DNA of 52,433 nucleotides from an uncultured Spartobacteria bacterium. Lineage in GTDB: Bacteria; Verrucomicrobiota; Verrucomicrobiia; Chthoniobacterales; Chthoniobacteraceae. Location: contig CAIXGS010000026.1 of NCBI GenBank assembly GCA_903919125.1, forward strand, positions 1 through 52,433, read 5' to 3'. This document shows, piece by piece, positions 8,129 to 17,188 of this stretch; within the stretch, counting starts at the first letter, position 1, and every line of letters starts with the position of its first letter. A model generated the notes under the pieces. That model did not search any database. It worked only from the letters and a program-made list of their open reading frames with translations, and was not told where the DNA came from. The position numbers were made by a program, and so were the translations under genes.

Positions 8129-9939
8129 GGATTAAGAAGCGGCACTATCATATTTTCACGCAACTCCTCACGACTCAGAAACGGCGCCATATCTTCGGGT
8201 GGCGATGTAACCATTCTGCCATCATCGAGTTTCCGGGAGGATAGCTTAGGGGCGAACGGTTGTCGCAAATCGAGCACTACTTCGCAAAACGTGGGACCGT
8301 CGGTTTCGAGGGCGACACGAATTCCTTCGTCGAGCTCGTCGTGAGTTGATATGCGACAAAAAGGCATCCCGAAAGCATGAGCCACGCGTTCCCAATCTGG
8401 GAAGCTGAGCCCGGAGTCGGTGCCGCATCCCACTATGTTATCCTTAAAAAAGGCATTCTGTGTTTGACGAATCGAATGATAACCGTGGTTGAAAAGGACG
8501 AATATCTTCACAGACAAACGTAGACCAGAAATGGTCTGAAGCTCCTGAAGATTCATCATGATGCTGCCATCACCCGCCAAACATACGACGCGTTTGGACG
8601 GATCCTGTGCATAAGCCGCACCTATCGCTGCAGGAAGCTCAAACCCCATGGGTGCGGAGCCAGAGTTGTGAAAAAGCCGCATTCCAGGACCGACACGTGC
8701 AGCTTGGAAGGCAGTTACGCAAGCTGTCCCATCAGCCGTTACTATAGTTTCATCCTGATTAGTTTGCGCAAATAGGCGATCCATGAAGCAATAGGGATTG
8801 ACACTAACGGCATCCCGCCAATAAGACGGCAACACAACTGGATAGCGGGCAAGTCTCTCTTTGCACCAATTGCGCCAAGAAGCAAAGCGTTCCGGATAAC
8901 TACTATGTGCCTGCGCCTGGGCCAGCAGGATCGGCAAAAACTCCGCAAGGTTGGCGTGGATCGGCAAGTCAGGGCGAACAGTTGGCTTTTTTAGTTCTGC
9001 AGCATCAACGTCCACCCAGACCTTGTATGCATGGCGCGCAAAGTTTTCCCAATTGTAGGAGATAAGTCTTATGTTAAGCCGGCAACCTAGAATTAAAAGG
9101 AGGTCGCTGTTCTGCACTGCAAAATTACCAGCACGATCCCCAACCGAGCCGGGACGACCCGCATAGCAGTCATGCGAATCAGGAACCAAATCGTTGTTGT
9201 TCCATGCTGTGACTACCGGCACCCCGAGACAATCCAACAACCGCAAAAAAGTGAGATACTCGCCAGAAAGTCGCACACCGGAACCAGCATAGATTACCGG
9301 TCGCTCGGCTTTAGACAATCTATCGAGAAACTCTTCGCAGGCACCCGAAATATCTAGAGTTTCCCAACTGATGGCATCCTCAATCGGGTCATAGCCTTCG
9401 AGGGTCGCGGGATCAATTCTCGCCCCTTGCACATCGATGGGTATGTCCAGCCAGACAGGCCCCGGGCGCCCAGTAATAGCGAGATGTAACGCCCTTTCAA
9501 GATGATAACGGATGGACTGAGGATCCTGTACCAATACGGCGTACTTGGTGACGCCTTTCACCATGCTGACAATATCCACTTCCTGGTCACCCAGCTGTCG
9601 CAGGGGCAAATTGGTGCTACTTACAAGCGTCTCCCACTTGGATTGCCCCGAAACCACAATCATAGCCATCGAGTCCACGTATGCTCCGTAAACACCTGTT
9701 ATGGCGTTGGTTCCACCTGGCCCCGTGGTTACATTGACAGCTGCCATCCGGTTTGAGACGCGAAAATATCCCTCAGCCGCAATCGCGCATGCCTGTTCGT
9801 GATGACAACAAACCACCGATATATCCTTATGCCGCCCAAACGCATCATTAAGATGCATGGCACCACCACCCGTGACCAAAAACACATGACTAATGCCATT
9901 TGAGGCGAGAGTTTGAACAATGTAATCAGCTACGCGCAT
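8125..9939 (-). CDS. Thiamine-pyrophosphate-dependent enzyme, acetolactate-synthase/IolD-like
   Basis: A 604-residue TPP enzyme with the three-domain layout of acetolactate synthase. The PYR domain (about residues 1-170) has VTGGGAMHLNDAFG and the activating glutamate in CCHHEQACA. A central domain runs to about residue 345. The PP domain has the GDGSIMMNLQELQT motif (GDG...N metal-binding), followed by NHGYHSIRQTQ. Relatives include acetolactate synthase, the inositol-catabolic IolD, which acts on a cyclohexanedione, and YerE, which attaches a two-carbon branch to a nucleotide sugar. It is the first gene of the coupled block. Position beside cyclase, SDR and kinase genes favours sugar or cyclitol chemistry over valine biosynthesis. 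No small regulatory subunit gene is adjacent. Confidence 0.85.
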   Translation of the reverse strand: MRVADYIVQTLASNGISHVFLVTGGGAMHLNDAFGRHKDISVVCCHHEQACAIAAEGYFRVSNRMAAVNVTTGPGGTNAITGVYGAYVDSMAMIVVSGQSKWETLVSSTNLPLRQLGDQEVDIVSMVKGVTKYAVLVQDPQSIRYHLERALHLAITGRPGPVWLDIPIDVQGARIDPATLEGYDPIEDAISWETLDISGACEEFLDRLSKAERPVIYAGSGVRLSGEYLTFLRLLDCLGVPVVTAWNNNDLVPDSHDCYAGRPGSVGDRAGNFAVQNSDLLLILGCRLNIRLISYNWENFARHAYKVWVDVDAAELKKPTVRPDLPIHANLAEFLPILLAQAQAHSSYPERFASWRNWCKERLARYPVVLPSYWRDAVSVNPYCFMDRLFAQTNQDETIVTADGTACVTAFQAARVGPGMRLFHNSGSAPMGFELPAAIGAAYAQDPSKRVVCLAGDGSIMMNLQELQTISGLRLSVKIFVLFNHGYHSIRQTQNAFFKDNIVGCGTDSGLSFPDWERVAHAFGMPFCRISTHDELDEGIRVALETDGPTFCEVVLDLRQPFAPKLSSRKLDDGRMVTSPPEDMAPFLSREELRENMIVPLLNP

Positions 9940-10142
9940 GGGGCTTAATGATGGGAAATAATAGCAAAAAAGGGAAATACACCAGAAACTTACGCGGGGT
10001 AGAAATAGGATTACTGAAGCACCCGCATCAAGGCTGATCTTTTCACTTTGACATACCCAGTTAGAATCCTGACTGGCTTCGCCATTGAATGTCAGTTCGA
10101 CGAACAGTCACAGAAAGTCGAGAGGCCGGGGCGAACATTCCA
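9940..10142 (-). other. Spacer upstream of the TPP-enzyme operon
   Basis: 203 bp between the GT2 gene and the TPP enzyme gene. It probably carries the promoter of the coupled sugar block, but no convincing -35/-10 pair or operator could be picked out by eye. Confidence 0.3.
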
Positions 10143-11102
10143 CTAATCGAAGTTCAGACGCTCTTTTTCAACCACCAGCGGTCTGTTAAGGGTATGGGTC
10201 ACGACAAGTGCAATGTATTCGCCGACCAACCCTAACATTATCAGCATAACTCCCATCATAAAAAACATTCCAACTACAACAGGAGCAATACCTATTTGCA
10301 TGCTGTCCCAAAATAATAGCTTCCTCAATAAATAAAATGTACCTGCGGCGAAGCTTAATACGCTAACACCAACGCCAAATAGAGTCGACAAGCGCAACGG
10401 CAATTTAGAGTGATTTACTAACCCTAAAAGTGCCATATCTAAATACACGTAGAACGTACCCTTCGAGATCCCACGCTGGCGATAAGGCTTGTCAAAGGGC
10501 ACTCTTGCAATCGGGAAGCCCAATTCACAAACAAGCCCCCTCAGGTATGGATAAGGATCATTTATCTGTCGAAGAATGGAGATCACTTGTTTATCATACG
10601 CCCCAAAGCCGGTGTAGTTTTCAATCATATTCACGTCTGATAGTCGGTTAATTAACCCATAGTAAATATGCCTGAGTATTGGATATATGCCAGTCTCTGC
10701 GGTTGAGCGTCTCACGGCAGCTACCACCTTAAATCCGTCCTCCCACTCACGGAGAAGCTCACGAATCAGTTCTGGGGGATCTTCCAAATCAGATGCCATC
10801 AAAATGACAACATCCCCTTGGGCTTGCAACATTGCATGGTAGCTTGATCGAATATGACCAAAGTTTCGAACATTAAAAATCGCCTTGAAACGCCTATCTG
10901 TGATCGCCACAGAACGAATAACATCCTGAGTCGTGTCTGTTGAAGCATTGTCAGCAATCAATACCTCATACTCGTAACGGGGCATTGAACTCATTACTTC
11001 GGAAATACGCCTGTGTAATTCCGGAATATTCTCCGACTCATTAAAGCAGCCCGAGACAATTGTTACAAGATGTCGCTTGATGGTGTGATGATGGTCCTGC
11101 AT
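10143..11102 (-). CDS. GT2 family glycosyltransferase (polyprenyl-phosphate sugar transferase-like)
   Basis: A 319-residue protein with an N-terminal GT-A domain. It begins VTIVSGCFNESENIPEL, has the nucleotide-binding ADNASTD segment and the metal-binding ASDLEDPPE (DxD-like DLED), then the KGTFYVYLDMALLGL stretch that precedes the membrane part. Two C-terminal membrane helices lie at about residues 235-260 and 270-300. The plan matches DPM1/GtrB/ArnC-type enzymes, which load a sugar from a nucleotide donor onto undecaprenyl phosphate. It could supply the lipid-linked donor for the GT-C protein at 1254-3041; that pairing is inferred. The gene is separated from smc by a 350-bp gap. Confidence 0.88.
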   Translation of the reverse strand: MQDHHHTIKRHLVTIVSGCFNESENIPELHRRISEVMSSMPRYEYEVLIADNASTDTTQDVIRSVAITDRRFKAIFNVRNFGHIRSSYHAMLQAQGDVVILMASDLEDPPELIRELLREWEDGFKVVAAVRRSTAETGIYPILRHIYYGLINRLSDVNMIENYTGFGAYDKQVISILRQINDPYPYLRGLVCELGFPIARVPFDKPYRQRGISKGTFYVYLDMALLGLVNHSKLPLRLSTLFGVGVSVLSFAAGTFYLLRKLLFWDSMQIGIAPVVVGMFFMMGVMLIMLGLVGEYIALVVTHTLNRPLVVEKERLNFD

Positions 11103-11452
11103 TTAAAGTGAGATGCTGCTAATCAAGCAATTAAACTAGTGTTTTACACTCCAAAATACAGGGAATGCAGAAATTAGGATTACTCCGTTTTGGATGGAAG
11201 TCAAATTCCAGCAGAGACTTGAATGTTTTCATATGGAAACACGCAACCATTGTTAATGTATCACAGCCTGCATCTGAGCGTTTTAGAAATTGGAATTTTG
11301 AGAAAGCGCCTCACTTCCCGCTCACGCGCTACAGAAGCGGTACAAACCCTTATGTGTCGTCGATATGGATCAGAAGACTGTTCTCAACTTTATAGGCTTT
11401 CAAAGTCCAAGCAAAATCAGGAGACAGGGCAGTAACAACCACATCGCCCGTC
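11103..11452. other. Intergenic region between smc and the glycan genes, no gene seen
   Basis: A 350-bp AT-rich gap between the end of smc and the start of the GT2 gene, both on the minus strand. Open frames here are short and have low-complexity composition unlike a protein. It probably contains the promoter for the GT2 gene and the end of the smc transcript. No clear hairpin terminator was found. Confidence 0.4.
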
Positions 11453-14400
11453 TTACGCGCTTTCCTGTGCTGAATCCTCGCTGTGTAGCCTCGGGCTCTT
11501 GCCAAACGCCTCCGCCACACTCGGAACCGGCGCTGAATTGCCCTCTCCAGTGACGTCGGTTCCCTGCTGGCTGTCTTCCCGGCGAGTAAACTTCACCCCA
11601 ACGAGACGCGATACGCCGTGCTCTTCCATCGTCACCCCGTAAAGCGCATCCGCCCGCGCAATCGTCTTTTTGTTGTGGGAAATTACCACGAACTGACTTT
11701 GTCCCACAAAGCGATCCAGAATCTTAATGAACCGATTGATATTCGATTCATCCAAAGGCGCATCCATTTCGTCCAACACACAAAATGGACTGGGTTTAAC
11801 CATGTAAATCGAGAAGAGCAACGAAACCGCTGTCATGGTTTTCTCACCGCCTGAGAGCAACGTAATGCTCTGCAACTGCTTGCCGGGAGGCTTCGCGATG
11901 ATCTCGATACCGCTTTCTAACGGATCACTTGGATCGGTCAAAATAAGGTTCGCCTTACCGCCACCGAAGAGCTCGGTGAACATCTCCTGAAAGTTAATCC
12001 GAATCTTCTCAAAGGTCTCAGCAAACATCTGCCGTGTCGTGTTATTGATCTTTGCAATAACCTCCAACAACTCCGCCTTTGAATTCAGCAAATCAGCGTG
12101 TTGTCCTTCCAAGAAGACGCTGCGTTGCTCCAGTTCCTCGTATTCTTGGATGGCCTCGATGTTCACCGGCCCCATCGCATCCAAGCGCTTGTCAATCTCC
12201 CGCGCCAGTTGCTCCACCCGGGTCCAGTCCAATTCATACGCGTCAACATCCGACTCAGCCCCCTCCCCCGCCACGCCCAAAGCGGTTCCATTGCCATCCT
12301 GCCCGTCCTCGGTGGACTCCGAATCCGCGCTGCCACCCCCTCGCTGCCGTTTGACCGCGTCCCGATACGCGACCTTCAAAGAATAAAAGTCCGGCCTGAA
12401 CTCCCGCAACTCCACCTGATAACGCTTCAGCACGTGTTCTTCAATCAGCCCGGCCTTCATTTCCCACTGGCTCAAATGAACTTCCAAGCGAGAACGCTTC
12501 TCTACCAGACCCGACAACTGCGATCTGCGCGCCCGCACCTGCGCGGTCTCCTCCTCGACCTCCGCAGCGACAGCAGCCCGTTGCGTGAGCATCTCGTTCA
12601 AGACGGCCTCCGCCTCGCCGGCCTGCGTTTGAAGTCCGCCCAGATTCGCTTCGATTTCCTCACTTTCTCCATGCAAAATACTGATACGTCCCTCGTAAGT
12701 CTCGACGTCTCTCGAGCGATCATCAATCACCCCTTGCAACTCAGCCAAGCGCTGCTCCATGGGCTGGCGCTGCTGCTGAAGCGAGGACTGACGCTGCCGT
12801 TCCGTCGCCACGTGCACCTTCAACTCGTTCAATTCCGTCTGCGCTTGAGCCTCCCGCGCCCGCAAGGTTTCCATCCCACCTTGCAAATCCTGCCGCAAAC
12901 TTTGCTGCGTTTCGATATGCCCCAGCGCCTCGGCCACCTCAGCTTCCAACGCCTCTAGACGCTCCGCAGCTTCTGCAAAACGAGCCCCCGCCGCCGATTG
13001 CTCGCCTTCCAAAGACTGCTGCCTGCGCCGAGCTTCCGTCAGTTGCCGCTCTAACTGAGCCATGTGCGCCTTTAGACTGGAGAGCTGCAAAGCCGCTGTT
13101 TGCCGAGCCTCGTGCGCTTGGCTAATCCGCCCCGCGAGCACCTCCAATTCCCCAGCCAAAGCCTCTCGACGCTGTTGCCGTTGCTCCAATTGTCCATGCA
13201 ACTCCTCCAACTCTTTGCCCAACGCTTGCACCTGATTCTTGCGCTCCAATACCGAAGCCGCCGCATTTGCGCCCGACTCAATCCCGCCGTGCAACATACC
13301 ATCCCCAGTCAGCAACTCGCCCTGCAAAGTGACAATCGTCCAGCCCTTCATCGGGAACAGACGGAGAGCGGCTTCCACGTCTGGCACCACGACAGCAAAG
13401 TTCACCAAGCGCTCAATGAGCCGTTCCGCCTCAGGTTGGGCCTTGATCTTGTGAATCAACCAACCCAAAGCGCCGTCCGGCAGCCGTAATTCGTCGTTTT
13501 GCACGTGCTCGAAAGCACTGTCTAATTCGCCCAGCGCCAGCACTGCCCGACCGCTCTTGCTCGCCCGCAAAGTTTTCACAATGTGCCCGGCAACATTCGT
13601 GTCTGACATCACCACCGCCTGCAAATTGGCGCCTAAAACCGCTTCCACCGCGGCCACATACTCGGGCTCCACCTCAATAAATTCCGCCAGAGCCCCTTGA
13701 ATGGCAGGGAGAAAAAAATCAGGATTATCCAATCCCTTCAATACCGATTGCGTACCCGCAGAAAAGCCCTCGCCACTATCGAGCATTCCCTTGAGCACTT
13801 CAAAACGACTCTCCTTTTCAGCACAAATCCGCTGCGCTTGACGCAACTCCCCCTCTGCGGTGGCGAGAGCCATTTGCCCCATGCGACTCTGTCCCTCTAA
13901 TTCGTTCAACCCTGCCTGAGCCCGCTCCAACTCCGTTTGAGCCGCCTCAAAATCCAACTTGCCCTGCTCGGACTGCTGCTCGAAATCCTGCGTGGCAGCA
14001 CTCCACTGCTGCGTCTCACCCGCCAAGACGGACAACCGCGCCTCCATCCCGTCCCGCTGCTGGCTCACACTAGCCAACTGCCCGCGCAATCCAGACACCC
14101 GAAGTTCCCAACGTTGCAGCTCCTGCACTGACGCCTGTAGCTCCCGCTCAGCCTCCGAGCGCTCCGCTGCCACAGCCTGTACGGCCACTTGAGCAGCCTC
14201 CAATTCCCCCAACTCCGCCGCCAAACGCGCTCCAAGCTCCTGCAACTCCAAATCCGCCTCCCGTATCGCCACCTCAGCCGCCGCCATGCGCTCCCGGCCT
14301 GCAATCATTTCAGCCTGATATCGCGACACCAACCCACTATATTCAAAGCCTTTTTCGCGGTTGAAAACCAAGCGGTTCTCGTGATTTGAAATTCGCGAAC

Positions 14401-15280
14401 GTAGGTCTGTCACCTTGCGTCGCGTCTCCTCCAGGCGCTCCTCCATCGCGGCCAACCCCGCCCGCCGAGCTGCCAACTCCGACTCACCGCCCTCAATGTC
14501 GCCCTCCAACTCCGCCTGCCGAGCCCGAAAGCCCGCTAATTCATTCTGTCCCGCCTCGCGATGCTCCTCGATCTTCTCCCACTGTTGGCGCGCCGCATGC
14601 GTTTCAAACGTCTTGAGCTCAGCGAGCAAAGTCTGGTAGCGCCGAGCCTTGGCCGCTTGCCGTTGCATCGACCCAATCTGACGACGCACCTCTTTGATAA
14701 TGTCGTCCAAACGCAGTAAATTTGCCTCGGTCGCTTCCAACTTTCGCAACGCCTCCTTGCGCTGGCTCTTAAACCGCGTAATCCCAGCCGCCTCCTCGAA
14801 AATCGCCCTCCGATCTTCAGGGCGCGAAGAGAGAATCTGGTCGATCTTGCCCTGCTCCATGATGGAATACGCCGAGCGGCCAATTCCTGTGTCCATGAAC
14901 AACCCGTGAATATCCTTCAAACGGCAGGGCGTCTTGTTGAGCAAATACTCCGAGGAGCCGTCCCGAAACACCCGCCGCGTGATGGTTACCTCGTTCCAAT
15001 CTACGCCCAATTCCTTCTCGCACTCCGCGAAAGTCATCGAGACCTCAGCCATCCCGAGTCCCGCTCTGGAGTCCGTTCCCGAAAATATGACGTCCGCCAT
15101 CTCACCCCCGCGCAGTGCCTTTGCGGATTGCTCGCCCAATACCCAGCGGATTGCGTCGAGCACGTTGGATTTACCGCACCCGTTCGGTCCCACCACGCAG
15201 GTGACCCCGCGATGAAACTCCATCACAGTTCTCGGGGCAAAACTCTTGAAACCGAACAATTCGAGGGAACGAAGGTACAT
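11453..15280 (-). CDS. smc: Chromosome segregation protein SMC
   Basis: A condensin-type SMC ATPase that folds and segregates the chromosome as a dimer with ScpA/ScpB. The N-terminal head starts MYLRSLELFGFKSFA, with Walker A GPNGCGKS at residues 31-38 of this start. Two very long coiled coils rich in E, Q, R and A flank the hinge, whose GFSAGTQSVLKGL-to-GRAVLAL region lies near the centre. The C-terminal head has the ABC signature LLSGGEK and Walker B FCVLDEMDAPLDE. The frame extends to an upstream ATG at 15301, adding seven residues. I prefer 15280 because family members begin M-x-L-K/R-x-L-x-x-x-G-F. The length of about 1275 residues is slightly above the usual 1150-1200. The acidic insert near residues 980-1010 (GGSADSEST and following) is unusual. 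Confidence 0.97.
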   Translation of the reverse strand: MYLRSLELFGFKSFAPRTVMEFHRGVTCVVGPNGCGKSNVLDAIRWVLGEQSAKALRGGEMADVIFSGTDSRAGLGMAEVSMTFAECEKELGVDWNEVTITRRVFRDGSSEYLLNKTPCRLKDIHGLFMDTGIGRSAYSIMEQGKIDQILSSRPEDRRAIFEEAAGITRFKSQRKEALRKLEATEANLLRLDDIIKEVRRQIGSMQRQAAKARRYQTLLAELKTFETHAARQQWEKIEEHREAGQNELAGFRARQAELEGDIEGGESELAARRAGLAAMEERLEETRRKVTDLRSRISNHENRLVFNREKGFEYSGLVSRYQAEMIAGRERMAAAEVAIREADLELQELGARLAAELGELEAAQVAVQAVAAERSEAERELQASVQELQRWELRVSGLRGQLASVSQQRDGMEARLSVLAGETQQWSAATQDFEQQSEQGKLDFEAAQTELERAQAGLNELEGQSRMGQMALATAEGELRQAQRICAEKESRFEVLKGMLDSGEGFSAGTQSVLKGLDNPDFFLPAIQGALAEFIEVEPEYVAAVEAVLGANLQAVVMSDTNVAGHIVKTLRASKSGRAVLALGELDSAFEHVQNDELRLPDGALGWLIHKIKAQPEAERLIERLVNFAVVVPDVEAALRLFPMKGWTIVTLQGELLTGDGMLHGGIESGANAAASVLERKNQVQALGKELEELHGQLEQRQQRREALAGELEVLAGRISQAHEARQTAALQLSSLKAHMAQLERQLTEARRRQQSLEGEQSAAGARFAEAAERLEALEAEVAEALGHIETQQSLRQDLQGGMETLRAREAQAQTELNELKVHVATERQRQSSLQQQRQPMEQRLAELQGVIDDRSRDVETYEGRISILHGESEEIEANLGGLQTQAGEAEAVLNEMLTQRAAVAAEVEEETAQVRARRSQLSGLVEKRSRLEVHLSQWEMKAGLIEEHVLKRYQVELREFRPDFYSLKVAYRDAVKRQRGGGSADSESTEDGQDGNGTALGVAGEGAESDVDAYELDWTRVEQLAREIDKRLDAMGPVNIEAIQEYEELEQRSVFLEGQHADLLNSKAELLEVIAKINNTTRQMFAETFEKIRINFQEMFTELFGGGKANLILTDPSDPLESGIEIIAKPPGKQLQSITLLSGGEKTMTAVSLLFSIYMVKPSPFCVLDEMDAPLDESNINRFIKILDRFVGQSQFVVISHNKKTIARADALYGVTMEEHGVSRLVGVKFTRREDSQQGTDVTGEGNSAPVPSVAEAFGKSPRLHSEDSAQESA

Positions 15281-15526
15281 GGCAGCGACAATCTCACCCA
15301 TGTCCTCACCAGATGCAAGCCCAAGCTATAGTAGAGATGCGGCCCGCGCACCACAACAGCTTGTATGCGGCTTCCATGAAACCTCCCCCGCCCCGCCTTC
15401 GTTCGATGGGCCGCATCCCGCTTGAAAGTCTTTCGAATAACCGTCGAAACTGAACGGGCGCAAGCTACATCCATCTAGGGTTCAGAGTCCAAAAAGCGTC
15501 ATTTATCTCCCAAAACCTTTTCTGTA

Positions 15527-15560
15527 GTTTACGTAGTAAAGCATTCCACAAAACGTAAAC
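15527..15560. promoter_or_regulatory. Inverted repeat GTTTACGT-N18-ACGTAAAC
   Basis: A perfect 8-bp inverted repeat, GTTTACGT at 15527-15534 and ACGTAAAC at 15553-15560, with an 18-bp spacer. It lies in the 344-bp gap between the divergent smc gene and the repeat-protein gene, about 65 bp upstream of the latter's start. It could be an operator for a dimeric regulator. No matching site elsewhere in the window was noticed, so the function is unknown. The rest of the 15281-15624 gap shows no gene. Confidence 0.35.
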
Positions 15561-15624
15561 ACTCGCGCACCCGACGGCAGAACCTATTGCCTTTTCGTCT
15601 CCAAACACCCCGCAACCCTCCCAA

Positions 15625-16038
15625 ATGCGTCCCCTAGCCGCTTTTTTCGCAACCTTAATCCTCTTTCACGGGGTGATCTCTCCCCAACTGATCGCCTCCG
15701 ATTCCTACATCACCCAGTATCAGGGCTCTCGACTCTACTCATGGGATGGCAAGTATTTGTCTCAATATCAGGGAAAACGGCTCTATGAGTGGGACGGCCA
15801 CTACCTCTCGACCTACCAAGGAAGCCGACGCTTTGAATGGGATGGACAGTATCTTTCAAAATATCAGGGCCCTAGGCTCTTGGAGCTTTCAGGAAAACAA
15901 ATACGGCAATACCAGGGCCGCACATTGTTTGAATGGGATGGACAATACATCCAAACTTACCAAGGAGGGCGCGTTTTCGCCATCGACGGATCGGTCCCTC
16001 AAGCGATCTTGGCACTCTTGGCCACAGGGTTCCTCTAA
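15625..16038 (+). CDS. Secreted protein of six tandem WDG/YQG repeats
   Basis: A 137-residue protein with a signal peptide (MRPLAAFFATLILFHGV..., cleavage likely after an IAS/SDS region near residue 26). Six imperfect repeats of 15 residues follow, with a consensus of a Tyr/Ile-Leu-Ser-x-Tyr-Gln-Gly unit, then Arg-Leu-x-Glu-Trp-Asp-Gly. Examples are YLSQYQGKRLYEWDG and YLSTYQGSRRFEWDG. The fourth repeat has LELSG in place of the usual EWDG. The chain ends with a short hydrophobic tail, QAILALLATGFL, which might act as an anchor. The regular aromatic-glycine pattern suggests a small beta-repeat fold, similar in style to recently described beta-flower proteins, but I have no firm family. It is followed 13 bp later by the phosphopantetheinyl transferase-like gene. 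Confidence 0.75.
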   Translation: MRPLAAFFATLILFHGVISPQLIASDSYITQYQGSRLYSWDGKYLSQYQGKRLYEWDGHYLSTYQGSRRFEWDGQYLSKYQGPRLLELSGKQIRQYQGRTLFEWDGQYIQTYQGGRVFAIDGSVPQAILALLATGFL

Positions 16039-16051
16039 TCGGGCTCAAAAC

Positions 16052-16603
16052 GTGCTAAAAACCTATCGCTGGCCCGACTCCGTTACGTTCCCAGGTGAGG
16101 ACGTCGCTCTGGTTCAAATCTCCCGCACTGAGCGCAACGCCACCGGGAGGCATCGAGTGAGAGAGGTTTTGCGGGAAATCTTGTCCAACTGGGCAGGACA
16201 CCCCGTTGCATTGGAGGAATCAGGTCGAGGGCCGATTGTGCAGGGGTTTGTCAGGGGAAAACCTATTGAGGTGTCGCTCAGCTATGCTGGGGGAGACGCT
16301 TGGGTGGCGATTCGCAGCAACGGAGGCGTCGGCATGGACGCTGTACTTGTGGAGGAAAACTCTAATTGGGAAGCTGTCGCAGAGCTTTATTTAGGCCATC
16401 ACGCGGTGCAGGAAATTCGCGACGCCCAACAGCGAGGGAGCGCATTTGCGGAGCGATGGGCGACTCTGGAGGCACGCTGCAAACTCGCAAAGTTGCCGCT
16501 TCGCGAGAAAAGCCAGCCACCCTCAGCGACTGTTCTCACGTTGAGAGTGGATGATTTGATCATCTGCATCGCGATTAGCTTGGCGGAAGAAAAAGGCGCT
16601 TAG
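16052..16603 (+). CDS. 4'-phosphopantetheinyl transferase superfamily protein
   Basis: About 183 residues from a GTG at 16052. The open frame continues upstream but there overlaps the repeat-protein gene in another frame, so the GTG is the most sensible start. Sfp/AcpT-type landmarks are visible: SLSYAGGDAWVAI (cf. SxSH...A), GVGMDAV (cf. GVDIE, keeping the first Mg-binding Asp) and FAERWATLEARCKLAKLPL (cf. F...WTxKEAxxKxxGxG, keeping the Glu). The second acidic residue of GVDxE and the Lys of KEA are not conserved. Such enzymes attach phosphopantetheine to acyl or peptidyl carrier proteins. The protein is shorter than typical Sfp and no carrier-protein gene is close, so activity and target are open. 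Confidence 0.7.
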   Translation: MLKTYRWPDSVTFPGEDVALVQISRTERNATGRHRVREVLREILSNWAGHPVALEESGRGPIVQGFVRGKPIEVSLSYAGGDAWVAIRSNGGVGMDAVLVEENSNWEAVAELYLGHHAVQEIRDAQQRGSAFAERWATLEARCKLAKLPLREKSQPPSATVLTLRVDDLIICIAISLAEEKGA

Positions 16604-16681
16604 ACGCGGTTAAACCCATTAAACCCGCTATCAGGTAGAACCAAAAACCTGAAATTCACTTCGGCTTGGATCAATTTCGCT

Positions 16682-17188
16682 TCAGGAGCGGGGTTTAACG
16701 TAAATTCCAATGAGTGGTAACGGAGAAGGCTTTGAGGAGATAAAGTCGCTCACAAACCCCTGCGCAGTACGAATTTCTATATGTCCAGGACCGGAGCCTC
16801 CGTACACCAACACGGCCCCCTGAGGTGCCTTGTAAGGATCGGAAATCGGAAGCTTTTGGAAACCGAAATCAAACTGCAACTCTCCCGCAGCCTCTTTCGC
16901 AAATTGAGTCTTGGGATAACGGTCAATCACGTGAGCGTTCAGTAACGCGGTCTTCACGTAGCGCCAACAATTGTAAGTGGAGGAAGAAGCGGCGCGTGCA
17001 GCAGCAATTTCAGCCGCTTCCAGCATCCGCCTATCGTAGTGGAATCTGCCGGATTGAGGACCAAAAAGCTTCCGCAATTCAGGCCGCAAACTGTCCGACT
17101 GCTCAGACGCAAACAACGAGTAACTTGCTCTGGCCGATGGGGCCGCGAACATGGCGAAAATGCAGAATAAAGAGAAAAAAAATCGCAT
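16682..17188 (-). CDS. Secreted CHAP/NlpC-P60-like protein
   Basis: About 168 residues from the ATG at 17188, which opens directly into a signal peptide (MRFFFSLFCIFAMFAAPSARA). An in-frame ATG nine codons upstream is possible but less likely. The mature part has a cysteine in YNCWRYVKTALL, about 60 residues before GAVLVYGGSGPGHIEIRT. This spacing and the G-H-I-E pattern resemble cysteine peptidase/amidase folds of the CHAP or NlpC/P60 type (Cys near the N-terminus of a helix, His in a later strand). Those enzymes cut peptidoglycan in the periplasm. A catalytic role is inferred from these two segments only. The gene stands alone, facing away from the PPTase-like gene. Confidence 0.6.
   Translation of the reverse strand: MRFFFSLFCIFAMFAAPSARASYSLFASEQSDSLRPELRKLFGPQSGRFHYDRRMLEAAEIAAARAASSSTYNCWRYVKTALLNAHVIDRYPKTQFAKEAAGELQFDFGFQKLPISDPYKAPQGAVLVYGGSGPGHIEIRTAQGFVSDFISSKPSPLPLIGIYVKPRS

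Noticed and set aside
12098-12958. Long plus-strand open frame inside smc
   Set aside because: It is the antisense of the Gln/Arg/Ala/Glu-rich coiled coil, whose codon use leaves the opposite strand open. Composition (Leu, Arg, Gln, His) is not protein-like.
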